Shown: positions 1 through 12,445 of the stretch, piece by piece
Layout: each line of letters begins with the position of its first letter
Numbering within the stretch: the first letter of the stretch is position 1
Position numbers and translations under genes: made by a program
Notes under the pieces: generated by a model
Database searches by the model: none
Seen by the model: the letters and a program-made list of their open reading frames with translations, nothing else
What the model was told of the DNA's origin: nothing
NCBI GenBank assembly: GCA_025403435.1
Contig: CM046337.1
Coordinates: forward strand, 6,310,768-6,374,767
Direction of reading: 5' to 3'
Length of the DNA: 64,000 nucleotides
Origin: Artocarpus heterophyllus
Lineage: Eukaryota; Streptophyta; Magnoliopsida; Rosales; Moraceae

Positions 1-1566
1 TGGCGTTTTGAATTAATTTAGCCAAAACGGACTTAGGAATTCAAAGTGGCCCATCGAGGGCAAAAATGTCATTTTTTCATAAAATGGTCAATGCGGACCC
101 TGAACTGCTCAAAATAGAGGAAAACAACCCTAATAAGAATTTCTTTTTTTTAGACACTACAAAATAGAAGGAAAGCAAAGGGCGGTTGAACTTTACGAAA
201 TCGAAATAGTAATCTGAATTAGTAACCGCTAAGTATACCTTATATATATAGTTAAATGGTAATGATTTGGCTAATAATGATATAATTGGCCAAACAGGTC
301 ACTAAACGTGTAATAAAGAACCCAAAGATAGTCTTTGTAGCAACAAAAACAAGTAAGTTTCAAACCCACCTACAGTATGACATAGTAGGTTTAAGGGTTT
401 AGTATACTCATGCAAATATACATGTGTTATGCAATTAAGAAAAGTGTATAGGTTTTGCACTTAGAAAATAAGTGTTCTAACATGCATAGTATGATGACCA
501 CAATAAAAGGACCGGTAAATATATCACCAGAAATAAGAAAAATGTCGTACCAGCTCCCGAAGAAAATAGGAGTTCAAAGTTAAAGTTTCGATATAGTCTC
601 GGTGTTACGATGACCGATGCGCACATATAGTATGAGCACTTGGGCCATAATTAAAGATAAAGTATGATAAGAATAAAGAATGTTCATAAGAAAGCATGAA
701 TGGATCATGCATACTAGCATTTGATGCATGTGGACTATATTTAGACTTACTAGACATAAGCTCATCTAGTCATTTCATGCTGTAAGAATTCTCACTAGAA
801 GGTCAGACTGATCGTATTGATGAGCTGATAGTGGAATATGAGCGATGTGCAGATCAAGATATGGATATCGCTACAATAACGTTTCCGTTGTTATGTATAT
901 TAAGTAATTTTAAAACTTGATGTATATAAAGAAGTAGTATAGTTAAGTAAGACAAATCTTCTTTTGAATATGTTAACTACATGACGTTATGAAAAAAAAA
1001 GTTTGATTATATATATATATATAAGAATAATAAGACGTTTGAATTTATATATATGATCTAATATTTAAACAAATTTAAGAATTACATATATACGTAAGTT
1101 AAAAGGAATAAAAGCAGGGTTTGTAACAAAATAGGTTGTAACAATTCTAGCCCATTAAATTAAGTTAAAAAAATAAATTGCCACAATATTAAAAATCCAC
1201 TTGCTTCACCCTTGAACCAACAAACCATACAGTGGCCACAGTTTTCACAAGTGAAACAGTAAAACATCGCCGGACCAATCGCATTTTAATTTCTCGGTTC
1301 TACTGCACTACAATGCAACACTGCCAACACAAAGACACACCTTGCACAGGCCATCTGAGATGTCTTTTCTAAAATTCTTTACCACAATCCCACTCTGACT
1401 ACTTCACCGCATTTATCTCAATAATACTCTTTCGTAATCCTAACAAACACCTCAAAACAGACACAGAAACAGAAAGACCCACAAATGGCAATACCCATCC
1501 CCCAGATAAATCATTGTAATCTATCTCTTTTAGCAAAACATTTTGATTTGCATGCTCTTTCACCTC
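1..1566. other. Intergenic, AT-rich
   Basis: No supportable gene. The stretch holds scattered AT-rich tracts, including a short TA run near 1009-1022, and leads into the promoter of the 4CL-like locus. The short open frames here have no recognisable protein character. Confidence 0.6.
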
Positions 1567-1575
1567 TATAAAAAA
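1567..1575 (+). promoter_or_regulatory. TATA box of the 4CL-like locus
   Basis: TATAAAAAA lies 49-57 bases upstream of the ATG at 1624, a usual position for a plant TATA box with a short leader. It suggests that the promoter of this broken gene is still recognisable. Confidence 0.5.
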
Positions 1576-1623
1576 GACCAGAACAAACCCACCTTCTCTG
1601 TCGTTCAAAACTAGAACTTTTCA

Positions 1624-4252
1624 ATGGAGAAATCTGGGTATGGCCGTGACGGCATTTTCAGGTCTCTGAGACCTCCTCTCGTCTTCCCCAAAGATCCCAA
1701 TCTCTCTATGGTCTCTTTCCTCTTCAGAAACTCTACCTCTTACCCTCATCGACGCCGATTCCGGCGAGACCCTCTCCTTCTCTCACTTCAAATCCACCGT
1801 CGCCAAGGTCTCCCATGGCTTTCTCAATCTGGGCATCAAGAAAAACGACGTCGTTCTCATCTTCGCTCCCAATTCCATCCACTTCCCGGTCTGCTTCCTC
1901 GGCGTGATCGCCATCGGCGCCATCGCCACCACCTCGAACCCTCTCTACACCGTCTCCGAACTCTCCAAACAAGTCAAAGATTCCAATCCCAAACTCGTCA
2001 TCACAGTTCCCGAATTGTGGGAAAAAGTCAAAGGCTTTGATCTCCCAACAATCTTCTAATCTCCCAAACAACACATATCAAATATCCCGCAAAAGGTCTT
2101 GACTTTCGATGATTTGGTCAACTTATCCGGGTCGGCTTCTGATTTTCCACCGGTCAACATCAAGCAAAACGACACGGCGGCGCTTTTGTACTCCTCCGGG
2201 ACGACAGGGACGAGCAAAGGAGTGGTTTTGACTCACGGGAATTTCATTTCCGCTTCTTTGATGATCGTCATGGATCAGGACCTTGCGAAGGAGATGCACC
2301 GCGTGTTCCTCTGCGTTCTGCCGATGTTTCACGTGTTTGGGCTGGCGGTGATCATGTACTCGCAGTTGCAGAGGGGAAACGCCGTCGTTTCGATGGCGAG
2401 ATTCAATCTGGAGAAGATTCTGATGACGGTGGAGAAGTATAAGATCACCCACTTGTGGGTTGTGCCTCCTGTTGTGCTTGCTCTGGCGAAGAACAGTGTG
2501 GTCAGAAAGTACAATCTTTCTTCCTTGAAGCATATTGGGTCTGGGGCTGCACCACTGGGCAAAGAATTGATGGACGAGTGTGCTAAGATTATTCCTCAAG
2601 GTGTTGTTGCTCAGGTACTCAGTTGCTCAATCAAAAAGCTCTGTTGATGATTTTGTTCAGTGTGTGTATCAGGAAAGTTTGGAGCAATTCACACAAAGTA
2701 GTATAGCATATGGAATATGCCATTTTTATGCTTTTTACTGTTAAATATAATATCGGCGTTGAAATTTGCATTGGAGACGGTCTTAGTGTGTCAATACCTT
2801 GTGTAGCTGAGTATTTTACTTCTTATTAGTCAAATTATTTTAACCTGCGAACAACAGTTTTAATGCCTGCAAAAAACTTGCAATGTAGTAACTAAGGTTT
2901 ATGATACATAGATAAGATAACTGGAGCTCAAAGTTTTTCGGTGCTGATTTAGAAATTCTCTCGTTTGTTTCTTCAGGGGTATGGTATGACAGAAACGTGT
3001 GGGGTTGTTTCAATGGAGGATATAAGAGAAGGTAAACGAAATACTGGTTCAGCTGGAACTCTTGTTTCAGGAGTTGAAGCTCAGATAGTTAGCGTAGAGA
3101 CTTCGCAGCCTCTCCCTCCAAATCAGTTAGGGGAGATATGGGTGAGAGGGCCTAATATGATGCAAGGTATGTGTGTATGTGAGCGTTTGTCTCAATTGCC
3201 TTCATTGTTCATATATATACACACAAAAACATTTAAGATTGACATGTATGTAGAGCCACGTTAACTCAATATTCTCTAGGATTTTTCCCTTGATCTTGAC
3301 CTCTCATTGAGATGAATGTGTAATTCTTATCATATGGAAACCATTTTCAGGTTACTTCAACAACCCAGAGGCGACAAAATTGACTATAGACGAGCAAGGT
3401 TGGGTGCATACAGGTGATCTTGGATACTTTGATGAAGATGGACATCTTTTTGTCGTTGACCGTATAAAAGAGCTCATCAAGTATAAAGGTTTTCAGGTTA
3501 GTATTTATATTTGATAAATGCGTGTTTTCTGGTGCTTGTTCTGTATTATTTCGATATAAAAGTTGAGGAGAAAAACACGAGATTTTTTTTTTTTTCCTTT
3601 TGCATCGACAATATATGTTAATTGTATCATCTGAAACAGAGCAATATGTCCAGCAATTTGCAGCTTTTTTATATATTGATATTCCTTGACTTTTTGAAAA
3701 CTTTTGTGCTGTTTCGAGACTATTATTTGGAACTTGGACAACAACCTTGATCACCATAGTTTGAAGTTGTTACTTGATGTAATTTGGTCCTTGCCAGGTT
3801 GCTCCAGCTGAGCTCGAAGGACTGCTCGTTTCTCACCCTGAAATATTAGATGCAGTTGTCATCCCGTAAGTTGTAATTCTAAGCACACAATCTGCATTAC
3901 TAGCTTCACTTATGGCAATTTGAGTCATACTTCAATGTCTGATCCCCACAGATTTCCTGATGCTGATGCCGGCGAGTTCCCCGTCGCATATGTCGTTCGC
4001 TCTCCCAACAGCTCATTGACTGAAGAGGATGTGAAGAAATTTATAGCTAACCAGGTAAGATTTTTATAAGGTTGTCTGCAAACAAACTTCTGCTTCTAGC
4101 TACAAAAATTGGCTAATTGTTCTTCATTTTTATCACAGGTTGCACCTTTCAAAAGATTACGACAAGTGACTTTCATAAACAGTGTCCCCAAATCTTCTTC
4201 AGGAAAAATCCTGAGAAGGGAGCTCATTCAAAAAGTGCGCTCCAAAGTATGA
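1624..4252 (+). pseudogene. 4CLL7: 4-coumarate:CoA ligase-like (4CLL7 type), frame-broken
   Basis: This is an adenylate-forming acyl-CoA ligase of the plant 4CL-like 7 clade. Relatives activate carboxylic or fatty acids to CoA esters, typically in peroxisomes. Exons read 1624-2614, 2977-3166, 3351-3496, 3798-3865, 3952-4054 and 4139-4252, with clean GT-AG junctions. Box I (SSGTTGTSKGV, near 2193), the GYGMTETCG core, GEIWVRG and the [13 protein letters not shown] tail are all present. The C-terminus is ...VRSKV, a weak variant of the SKL/SKM peroxisomal signal. Exon 1 starts [18 protein letters not shown] in frame 1, but near 1735-1745 the reading moves to frame 2 ([12 protein letters not shown]), which fits a net loss of 2, 5 or 8 bases. 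A TAA at 2057-2059 then stops frame 2 just before LTFDDLV. As written, the locus cannot make a full ligase. It is either a young pseudogene, since everything downstream is conserved, or a locus with sequence errors. Confidence 0.88.
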
Positions 4253-6144
4253 CACCAAAATTATAATTTGCAGGGTTTTTGGTTTTGGCATTTTGAAGTT
4301 GGAGGCCTCTTTGCAATATGTCCTGCATTGTCAGTGGCAGAAATTGGAAGACTAAGTTTTGTTTTCCACTCATAAATATTACAGATGTAGAAACTATCCC
4401 TAACGAGCATGAAGTACGAGCACTTTTTTCATAATTGGAAAATATTCATTGCTCTGAAAAAAGGTAATTAGCCAATTGGATACGTTATTGACACAGAACA
4501 TCTACGAGCCATGCAAGTTTTGTATTGTCAATAAAAACAAAAATCGAAAAGGAAAAAAATGAAGTTTGAGTTGGATGAGTCTCTAGGAAGCTATTGTACA
4601 CTAACGATGTTAGAGGGCATCGATGATGTTAAACACCACAGGTGGATTCTACAGCATCAAGTATAAAGCTTTTATTAGTTGTAATGTTTCACCTTAGTGA
4701 CGCCCAAAGTATTTTTCATGGCAAGTATAACATGATGCAGAAAATCAAGTCAAATCCGTGGCAAAGAAGAGAGAAAAGGAGGCACACATCCGATTTGCTC
4801 TGAGTTTCAATATCAAGATACAATCTGACCCCCCATGCGCCTTCAAAACCTGAAAAACCAAGAAGGCAGCGGTAGAGAAGCTAAACGGCGCATTTGGCGC
4901 TATATACTGCCAAGTACTTATGGTAAAAATACCCAAAATACAAATGCATCATAAAAGTAAGCATAACTAGTCAAACGACAGTCAATGATAAAAAACGACA
5001 GTAAACCAACATAACTTATTCAACCAAAACTCCAACAGCAAATTGTAACTCTTCAAAGTGGCTTTAAGAAAAAAGCCAGAAGGTGGATTGGTCATCAATT
5101 GTCCCTATAGCCAACTTGTTTAGAAGTGCTTTATCTATGCCAACGTGCATGCAGGAAATTATATCTTCTAAGAAAGCTATGACATCTTTGTTTGGTTAAA
5201 AAAAGAAACAAAGAAGGGGAAAAAAAAAGAGAGAATAAAGAAAAAAAAATTAGCACATTACCAACTAAACTGTATCTAAAAAATAAAAGGAAAGGAAGCA
5301 TCAGATATATCTCTGTCTATCTATAAAGGATAAACAAGCCAAAAGACAAAATCCAACTCAAAAAAGCTGAAAGAAACAATCAACCAAATCAACTAAAATA
5401 TAACTAAAAACGGATACATATCCAAAAGAACCAGCCATAAATCTATCTGCAATCGTCAACCTACGTCTCGTCAAAACCTTTCTATATATAATACGTGTAA
5501 TAAATGCATTAAGAAATATATTTGGTCCTTGTACAAACTATATATAATAATAACCACGTACGTGGAAGCTCCACTTGAGCGCAACTTGAGTTAATTAAGA
5601 TATTTAGGACTCTTGATTAGGTGAAACAAACCGCATTAATTAAGTTTTTGGAGGGATATATGTCATTCCTACATGCACGATCATAATCAATACATGCTTT
5701 TTGACGATTTTGTAAACATATATCTTTTAATATGTTTCATTCTGAATTTTTTATTATATACAGCAAAGAATCCTCCCACTACTTTGCTTATCAATTTCAA
5801 AGCACAAGCAGGCTCTAATAAGGTCCCACTTTTGGAAGTCCAGCTCATGACCGATGCAAATATGATTTCTGAAGCAATTAGCATCTAACCATTCAAATAG
5901 AATTAGATGACTTGGTTGAACAACAAAACTTGACCATTAAATCGATCAGAAGCAAATTGGGACAAATATTAAAGTGATCATCATGAACATATGCCCCATA
6001 AATTAAGTACCTATTTGTTGTTGTAGCTATCAACTAATTATGCCTTTGCTTCTAATTGAATAATTGTTAAAGCCTCGTTGAGCTTTAGTGAAAGTCATAT
6101 TTCACGGCTATGTTTAATTAGGGCATTTTGTTAGCAAAGACTGC

Positions 6145-6188
<44 letters not shown>

Positions 6189-6709
6189 TTATAATTCTCA
6201 ATATATATGTGTCTCTTTATTTCACTTCCTCTCTAAGTATGTCCATGCACGTATATATGATAAGGAAATCCAGTGAAAATAATAAAAAAAAAAGGCACTA
6301 ATAGAGATCACGCAACAAAAGTGTATATATATATATACACACACACGCATACTTGTAAACCAGTTACAAAGGCAAATAAAAAGAGCTGCAAGATCAAGAA
6401 CGTCCTAACCACTCCATGCCAACCGATAACTAATAAAACCAGTGATAATGAAATAAATAAATTTACAAATAGATGTGAAAATTGTAGCTCTTTCAAAGTA
6501 ACGGCAGATATAGGAGTGACGGTGCTAAATCTATTATAACTTCTATCCTGAAAGTGCAAATGAGTAAACGGATTTTCAATCTCTCGTTATTGTTGCAATC
6601 ATTTCGGCCTTGAGGGTTCTTTGGAAATTTCACCATAAAATTATTTTCGAGAACCTCAAATTTTCAATTTTCATCCACTTGTCGACCGTTCGCTCTAATG
6701 TTAAGCAAG
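4253..6709. other. Intergenic, no gene seen
   Basis: AT-rich sequence downstream of the ligase locus. It holds A-rich tracts near 5205-5260 and a long GT repeat, and I see no coding or structured RNA signal. Confidence 0.55.
6154..6186. repeat. (GT)n microsatellite
   Basis: An uninterrupted GT run of about 33 bases directly follows a short AT run. Confidence 0.9.
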
Positions 6710-7459
6710 TAGAGATGCAAGGCCCGGCCCTTTCTCCTTAGGCCCACGGGGGCCGTGGGCCAAGCTGGGCCAACTCACAAATTTGTGGGCCCCGAGCCGG
6801 CCCATATTAGAATTATCTCAACCTAATCTACACTACAAGCCAATTTTAGGCAGGTCGGGCCGGGCTGGAGCAGCGCTGTGGGCCTTGAATGGACCGGCCC
6901 ATTCAAGCCCATCTACAAGTTTAGATGGCTAGGCCCATTTTGGCCCATCGTAGGTTTAGATGGGCCAGTCCATCTAAACATACAATTTTCAATTTTTTAC
7001 ATTTATTTTTTATTTTTAAATTTTTAAACAAATTAACAAATATAAAAGTTTGAATAGTCAATGGAAATATAAAAATGGATATTTTATTTATGATTGTCTC
7101 ATTAAAAATCTTTCCAAGGAAAACTTAGTGGGACAAAACATTGGTAAGGAAAAAAGAGTATAATCAGGATAATTACACATAAGATGTTTATAAAATTACT
7201 AAAAAAGAAAGTTATAAATGAAATTGGGCCACAATAGGCCTTCGGTGGGTTACACATGCCGGGATGGGCCAGCCTATGATGGGCCTAAACGTGTCTGCCT
7301 GGCTCGGCCTAAGCCTTGCCGGCCCATGGGCCTATATATGTTGGTCTAACCCAGCCCACCAATATTTATAGGCCGGTCCGTGCATTAAACGATGACAGGT
7401 CGTGCCGACCCAACTCATCACTGTATCAAGACAGGCCTAGGCCTATTGTTGCATCTCTA
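6710..7459. mobile_element. Non-autonomous hAT element, copy 1
   Basis: About 750 bp bounded by the inverted ends TAGAGATGCAA and TTGCATCTCTA. The subterminal regions are unusually GC-rich and packed with GGCCC/GGGCC motifs, while the centre is AT-rich and has no transposase. The flanks carry TAAGCAAG on the left and TAAG-AAG on the right, an 8-bp target duplication with one base lost, as expected for hAT. The same ends and subterminal blocks recur at 15255-17349. Dense subterminal motifs are typical transposase binding sites; that role is inferred here. Confidence 0.75.
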
Positions 7460-7689
7460 TAAGAAGTTGATAAATCGAAGGACGAGTAATTTGTTGCAAG
7501 CTCAAGATTATCCACGTAATTTTCTTTACAAATAAATATTCCAAGAACATGATTTTATTTGAATTTTTTCGCGCATATTCAGTGAATTTGTTAAAATTTG
7601 TTTGTCATGATGTTCCCTGATAATTTAAGTGCTCGTGGATAAATGATATTGCTTTATACCTTCATGCTACGAGATATGAGACTGACCTT

Positions 7690-8312
7690 AGTTTGTGAAT
7701 AAATTAGCTTCTAAGGAGGTCTCTATTAATTCTCTAGCTTGGTGGCTTGATGCTCCTTCTTTCTATGCGGATTTGGTTGATCAAGATATGGAAGAATTTC
7801 TTTGTAATGGCTTGGATGCTTTTGTTCCTTCTGATGGATTTGGGCATTTTTTCATAGCTTTGATCATGCACTCTTTCACTCTTTCGTGTGTGTGTGTTTT
7901 TTTTTTCCCAATAAGTTTAAATTGAAGAGGTTCTTAATGAGATCTTTTTCATTGCCTATCACTGAGAGATTTTAAGCTCATGTCTGTTGGATTCTTCATC
8001 AGCTTTTCTCTTGATCTTCTCCGGTCATCATTATTCGATGGGGCTTCTAATTAGCTTTTTTTTCATGTTGTCTTTCGAGACTTGTTCACTTCAATTTTAT
8101 TTTTTTTTAATCTTTTATTGCTCTTTTGAGTCGTTATGAACACTTATTTTGTATTTTTCTTAATTTATTTCAATAGAATTTGAGCAGAGGGCTTGATTTA
8201 GGATGAGTCTATTAGAAGGTGTTAATTTAGTTGGCATAATCTGGTGTGTAACTCTAAAGTTAGTTGCACTCTTTTTTGTCTTTTGCTCAAAAAGAAAAAA
8301 TAAAAAGGTGAT
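7690..8312 (+). mobile_element. Possible LINE 3' remnant
   Basis: An open stretch at 7695-7925 (NKLASKEVSINSLAWW, then LDAPSFYADL) resembles the RNase H end of plant LINEs. It is followed by a long T-rich untranslated tail that ends in an A-rich run near 8289-8306, as in LINE 3' ends. No reverse transcriptase domain is visible and the similarity is weak, so this is only a suggestion. Confidence 0.3.
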
Positions 8313-10689
8313 AGTTTTTTTTTTTTTTTCTTTCACTCATCAACTATAAGACATCAATGAGCTAATCAGTAATTATTAATGCCATGTTTTGTTGGACGGG
8401 GTGAAAACCAGTAAAGATAAGCATGTTATTAAAACAAAATATACATTTAGCTAGGTTTATGCTTTCACGTTTTAAAAATCAAAGACTAGAATGCCAATGA
8501 CGATTCTTCTTCATAGTTACAAGAAAAATAACTTTGTAACTTTCAAAAAGGTATATATCACATACAAACCTTGGCTAATGTATTCTCTTAACAGTTTATT
8601 TGGTCTTAATTAGGAAAGTGAAATCAATTAAGTTTAAGGAGTATACATAGCAGAATTAGGAAAATAGAATTTTATAGGCCTAACTCGGGCGGAGAATCTG
8701 AAAATCCACTTAAGAAAAGTCCCTCAAGGTGAAAAACTCCCAACTATATGAGAGAAAACACTCAAACTTGTATTCATTCTCAATATTCTAAATCTGATTA
8801 CAATTAGTTAAGAAGGGTATTTATAGCCCTCTTACAAAACGATAATAAAAATAATAACTAAAGAATACAACATCTAAAACAAATAAGGTTAAATAGATAA
8901 GCTAATACAAATGATAGTGCAAATATTAAAAAAAAAAAAAAAAAAAACTACTATGGCTATAATCTTCGAGTAAGTTACCAAAATCAAAAGTTAATTAAGC
9001 ACAAATCACTAAACAACCTGTGTTTTTGTTTAACTATAATGTGCAATATTATTATTATTATTATTATTTTGCTGAATTTTAATCTTAGATCTATTGAGGT
9101 GATTGATGATAATCTACTGAAGACTTTCCTATAAACTTCATGAATTCGAAGAATCTAAACAATTAGTTGTTGAAGCACATATGTTTCATATATATAATTA
9201 ATTAATGCTGGAGTTTTAAATTAAGATGACGACTACATATGGACTCATGTTTTGTAAAGGTTATTAAAAGTTACAGGATCAGATGTTAAAATCAGTAGTT
9301 GTCTAAAAACATACTGCCGATTGACTGGACTTATTTGGAAAGTTTTCGCACACATATTAATCATTGTTAACAAATTAATAGCAGATGTATATTTCATCGG
9401 ACAGCTTGAGGATTATTTGAGGGCTACCCACATGGGGAATTTTTCAATCTTGTTGTAATATTTAGCATGTGTATTTTTATTTACTGCTAATGTACTTTGA
9501 GGAAATTATTCTCGGTATGATCAATTATAATGATCCTGTTCTGTAAAAGGATTCACATATTTAACAAGATTACCTACTTTTGTTTATTCTTCTGATCATG
9601 TGCAAAATTTCCAATTTTAATTGGTTTACCTCTGCTAAACACTCGAGTGTAAATGTTTAAATTTACACTCCCAAACTAAGATTTTGACTTAAGGACTAAT
9701 TCAAAATTAAGATTTGTGTGGGAGACTTGGTATAGGGAGAGATCTATTAGAAGCTTCAATACCGGTTGTCCTCTCTCCGTTTATTTAAAAAACAAACAAA
9801 AAAATGAAGGAATAATTCAGAGACTAGCTACGCCTATATACGTGCAAATATACGTACATTTGCTTTGTATACGCAATTAATAATCAGTATTATAATTTAG
9901 TCTCGAAATATATACAAGACTGGGGGTTAATGTTTAATAAGACAAAGTCAATTATAAATTTCTCTGTTTAATGAAGAAATTACCGTCAATTTTTAATCTC
10001 TGAACAAACATTCAATTTGAACCCGATATATATATATATACACATATATAGAACACGATTGCTATAATGTTAAATTCTACCAGTGAGTTTTTTTTAGGAT
10101 AAAAGAACAAAAAATATATTGGTTTCAGCGCATCTAATTTTACTTCCTTATTATAAGAATTTGACTAGCACTTCACTCGAAAAGTAAATACAACAATGAA
10201 CACATATAACACAACAAATATTGCATAATATATGCTGCTGAAAAATGAAAACGTGAACACAGAGGGTGAGAGCAAGAAGAGAATGGAGGAGATCCAGTTG
10301 GTTACCTTAATTGAGGAGCTCCGTTACACCGTACGTAGAAATTATCAAATACAATTCCAAGATTTTTCTTTTTCTCCATGGAGATCATTTTTTGGATGAC
10401 ATGTATGTGCAGAGAGAGAGTGATAATTAGTCATTTTATTTAAAAAAAAAAAAAAAAGGACATAAGTTGGCTCGGTCTTGTTCGGTACCATTTTTTTAAA
10501 ACAATTTTTAGTTTTTTTAAACAAAAAAAGGAAAACAATGTATGAAATTACGTTCGCTATCGATGTTTTTTTTTTTAAATCTATTGTCGGTTTCTTAAAA
10601 ATTCTGCAAACAAAAAAATTGTGTTTTCAAAATTTTTTAAATTCTTTACGTTGGACGGGATAGGCAACCTGGCGAATAACAAGTGGGAC
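8313..10689. other. Intergenic, no gene seen
   Basis: AT-rich sequence with a poly-A run near 8930-8946, a (TTA)n tract near 9048-9067 and a TA/CA tract near 10027-10048. No supportable gene. Confidence 0.55.
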
Positions 10690-11256
10690 ATATTCATCCT
10701 CACGTGAGCCTCCTCTCTACTCATCTGCTCCTCATGCTCATGATGATGATCTCCTAGACTCGCCCCCAACCCAGCCGATTCAAACCTTGACTCAGCCGAT
10801 TTCATCTTCGTCTCCACCTTGTTCATCTCCTCCTTCGTCCCCACCGGCTCGTACTTCCCTTCCCCACGGCCGCCGCCGTGGCAGCGGCTGCGGCTGTGGC
10901 CGTGAAGCTCCACGTGCGACGTGGAGGTGACGTAGACGAGGAGAGCCGTCACCAGCCCGCGAACGGGAAGTCCTTCCAAGGGTGCCGCGATGCCACGTGG
11001 CAGTCGGAGAGGGCGTCGGGCAACACGTGGACGAGCAAGGTGGAGAGGATCACCCCGGCCGCAAAGCATTTGATTATGAGCACCGCCTTGTCGTAGGCCG
11101 GCTTTCCCTGGAAGTAGCGGGCCAAGAGCACCGGCGAAGATATCCCGACGACGTTGGTGAAGAAGATCACGAATATCGAGACGACAGCCGCGCCGCCGCC
11201 TCGCCGTCGCGGCTCTCGAGGGTTCACGCCGTGTCCATCGCGCACGCTGCAGCCAT
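10690..11256 (-). pseudogene. ZIP6: ZIP6-like metal transporter, 5' fragment
   Basis: The sequence encodes the N-terminal part of a plant ZIP zinc/iron transporter. An ATG at 11256 opens MAAAC, then a one-base slip leads into RDGHGVNP. It continues with the first membrane segment ([19 protein letters not shown]), the family signature [33 protein letters not shown] and [10 protein letters not shown]. Near 10956 the frame changes again, with the usual MIGA-type residues lost, into [17 protein letters not shown]. The His-rich variable loop follows (YEPVGTKEEMNK, then GDHHHEHEEQ). Homology ends near 10690, so membrane segments IV-VIII with the metal-binding histidines are absent. It cannot make a transporter. 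The GC-rich coding bias of a real gene is still visible against the AT-rich surroundings. Confidence 0.85.
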
Positions 11257-12254
11257 GGTTGAAACCAATTTGGGAGTTCTAGAGAGAGAAAGCACTGTAG
11301 ATATAGATTAGAGAAAGAGAGGTGATGAATAATAATTCTGTTTAATTGTCTGTGTTCTGCGTATGTGTGAAATTTTCCAAAGTCTTTTCTTTTTTGTAGA
11401 CTCGGTTGCATGTGAGAGAGAGAGAATGTCAGAGAATTGGGGATAGAGATTGATGGACGATAGAGGTGTGTAGTAATGTGTCCGCTACCAGTCTACTACA
11501 GTACGGTGGCTCAGCAAAGTCTCAGAATTTCAGATGATGGAAGGTTTAGACATTGGAGGGGGGTTTATAAAAGCATGGACCAAGTCATAGGTCCCACTTA
11601 TTTCACAAGCGAGTAGAGATATTTATAGCGTCTTATATGGCTCATAAAAGAAACCAGGATTCCACGCGCCGCGTCGATTCACCCCTTTTGTCAACCATGA
11701 GTCCGATTTGTCGGCCCAACCTCGATGGTAAGTCTATCTCGATGCTAACTTTTACCTCGGTAGAACTCGACCTCGACAGCGTTTCCAACACGTAGTCTCA
11801 GCCTCAATAATGAGTTCGATTCATCGGCTCAACCATGACGGCGAGTCCATCTTAACTCTGACTCCGATCATTGGTAATCCTATTTTATCGTTGCAATAAG
11901 TCAAATTTAAATCAACTAAATTGATTTAAAAAAAAAATATGCAACAAAATTTACTATTAAACATACTTTTTGTTTTTATTTTTTAAATAAAAATAATAAT
12001 AATTACCAAATATATTTTTTTGTTTAAAAAATAAAAATAAAAACAAAAAGAAATATTTTTGTTTTTCCTTGTAAAAAAAAAAATGACACCAAACAAATAG
12101 TAAATCTTAATTCAAAATGTTTACCATTCGATTCTCGTCAGTTGAAAAGACAAAAGAATCTGCAAAAGAATGAAAACCGAAAAGTAGTGGTTGATCGATC
12201 ATGATGATGGGTGATCAGCTGGCTAATATTAATCCTACGACCGGGACTTCCAAG
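11257..12254. other. Intergenic upstream of the ZIP remnant and around MIR530
   Basis: Contains the former 5' flank of the ZIP fragment, a GA-rich tract near 11413-11425 and an AT-rich hairpin repeat (listed separately). No coding gene seen. Confidence 0.5.
11966..12050. repeat. AT-rich inverted repeat (hairpin, MITE-like)
   Basis: The left arm at 11966-11987 pairs almost completely with the right arm at 12023-12050 across a 35-base spacer; the arms differ by a short insertion. It resembles the foldback core of a small MITE. Confidence 0.5.
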
Positions 12255-12445
12255 ATGGCGTTCACCTGCATCTACATCTGCACCTCTCGCTATGGCCCTT
12301 CGGTCTTACTGCCGTTGCTTAATTAGTTTGACGTTGGTTGATGATCTGATCAAGTAGATCAGCTAGTGATGATCATCGACAAATAAGATCAAGGAACTTG
12401 AGAAGCCGATTAAGGTGCAGGTGCAAACGCAGATAAAAGCGACAT
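12255..12445 (-). ncRNA. MIR530: MIR530-like microRNA precursor
   Basis: Read on the minus strand, 12431-12411 begins TGCGTTTGCACCTGCACC, which differs at one position from the conserved plant miR530 (TGCATTTGCACCTGCACC). The opposite arm, 12285-12265, reads AGGTGCAGATGTAGATGCAG, close to known miR530 star strands. Aligning the two arms gives about 17 of 21 paired positions, counting G:U, and pairing extends past the duplex at the base (CGC..TTTTATCTGC against GCAGGTGAACG). The loop between the arms is about 125 nt, long but acceptable for a plant precursor, and it holds its own inverted segments. The plus-strand reading matches miR530 less well, which sets the strand. The guide sequence and orientation rest on my memory of the family. 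Confidence 0.72.

Noticed and set aside
10581..11411. A 276-residue minus-strand frame taken as one protein
   Set aside because: Only its middle-to-C-terminal part continues the ZIP sequence; the N-terminal half is out of frame with the ZIP reading at 10949-11245.
12260..12300. miR530 on the plus strand
   Set aside because: The plus-strand arm has about three differences from the guide, while the minus-strand arm has one and its partner matches the star.
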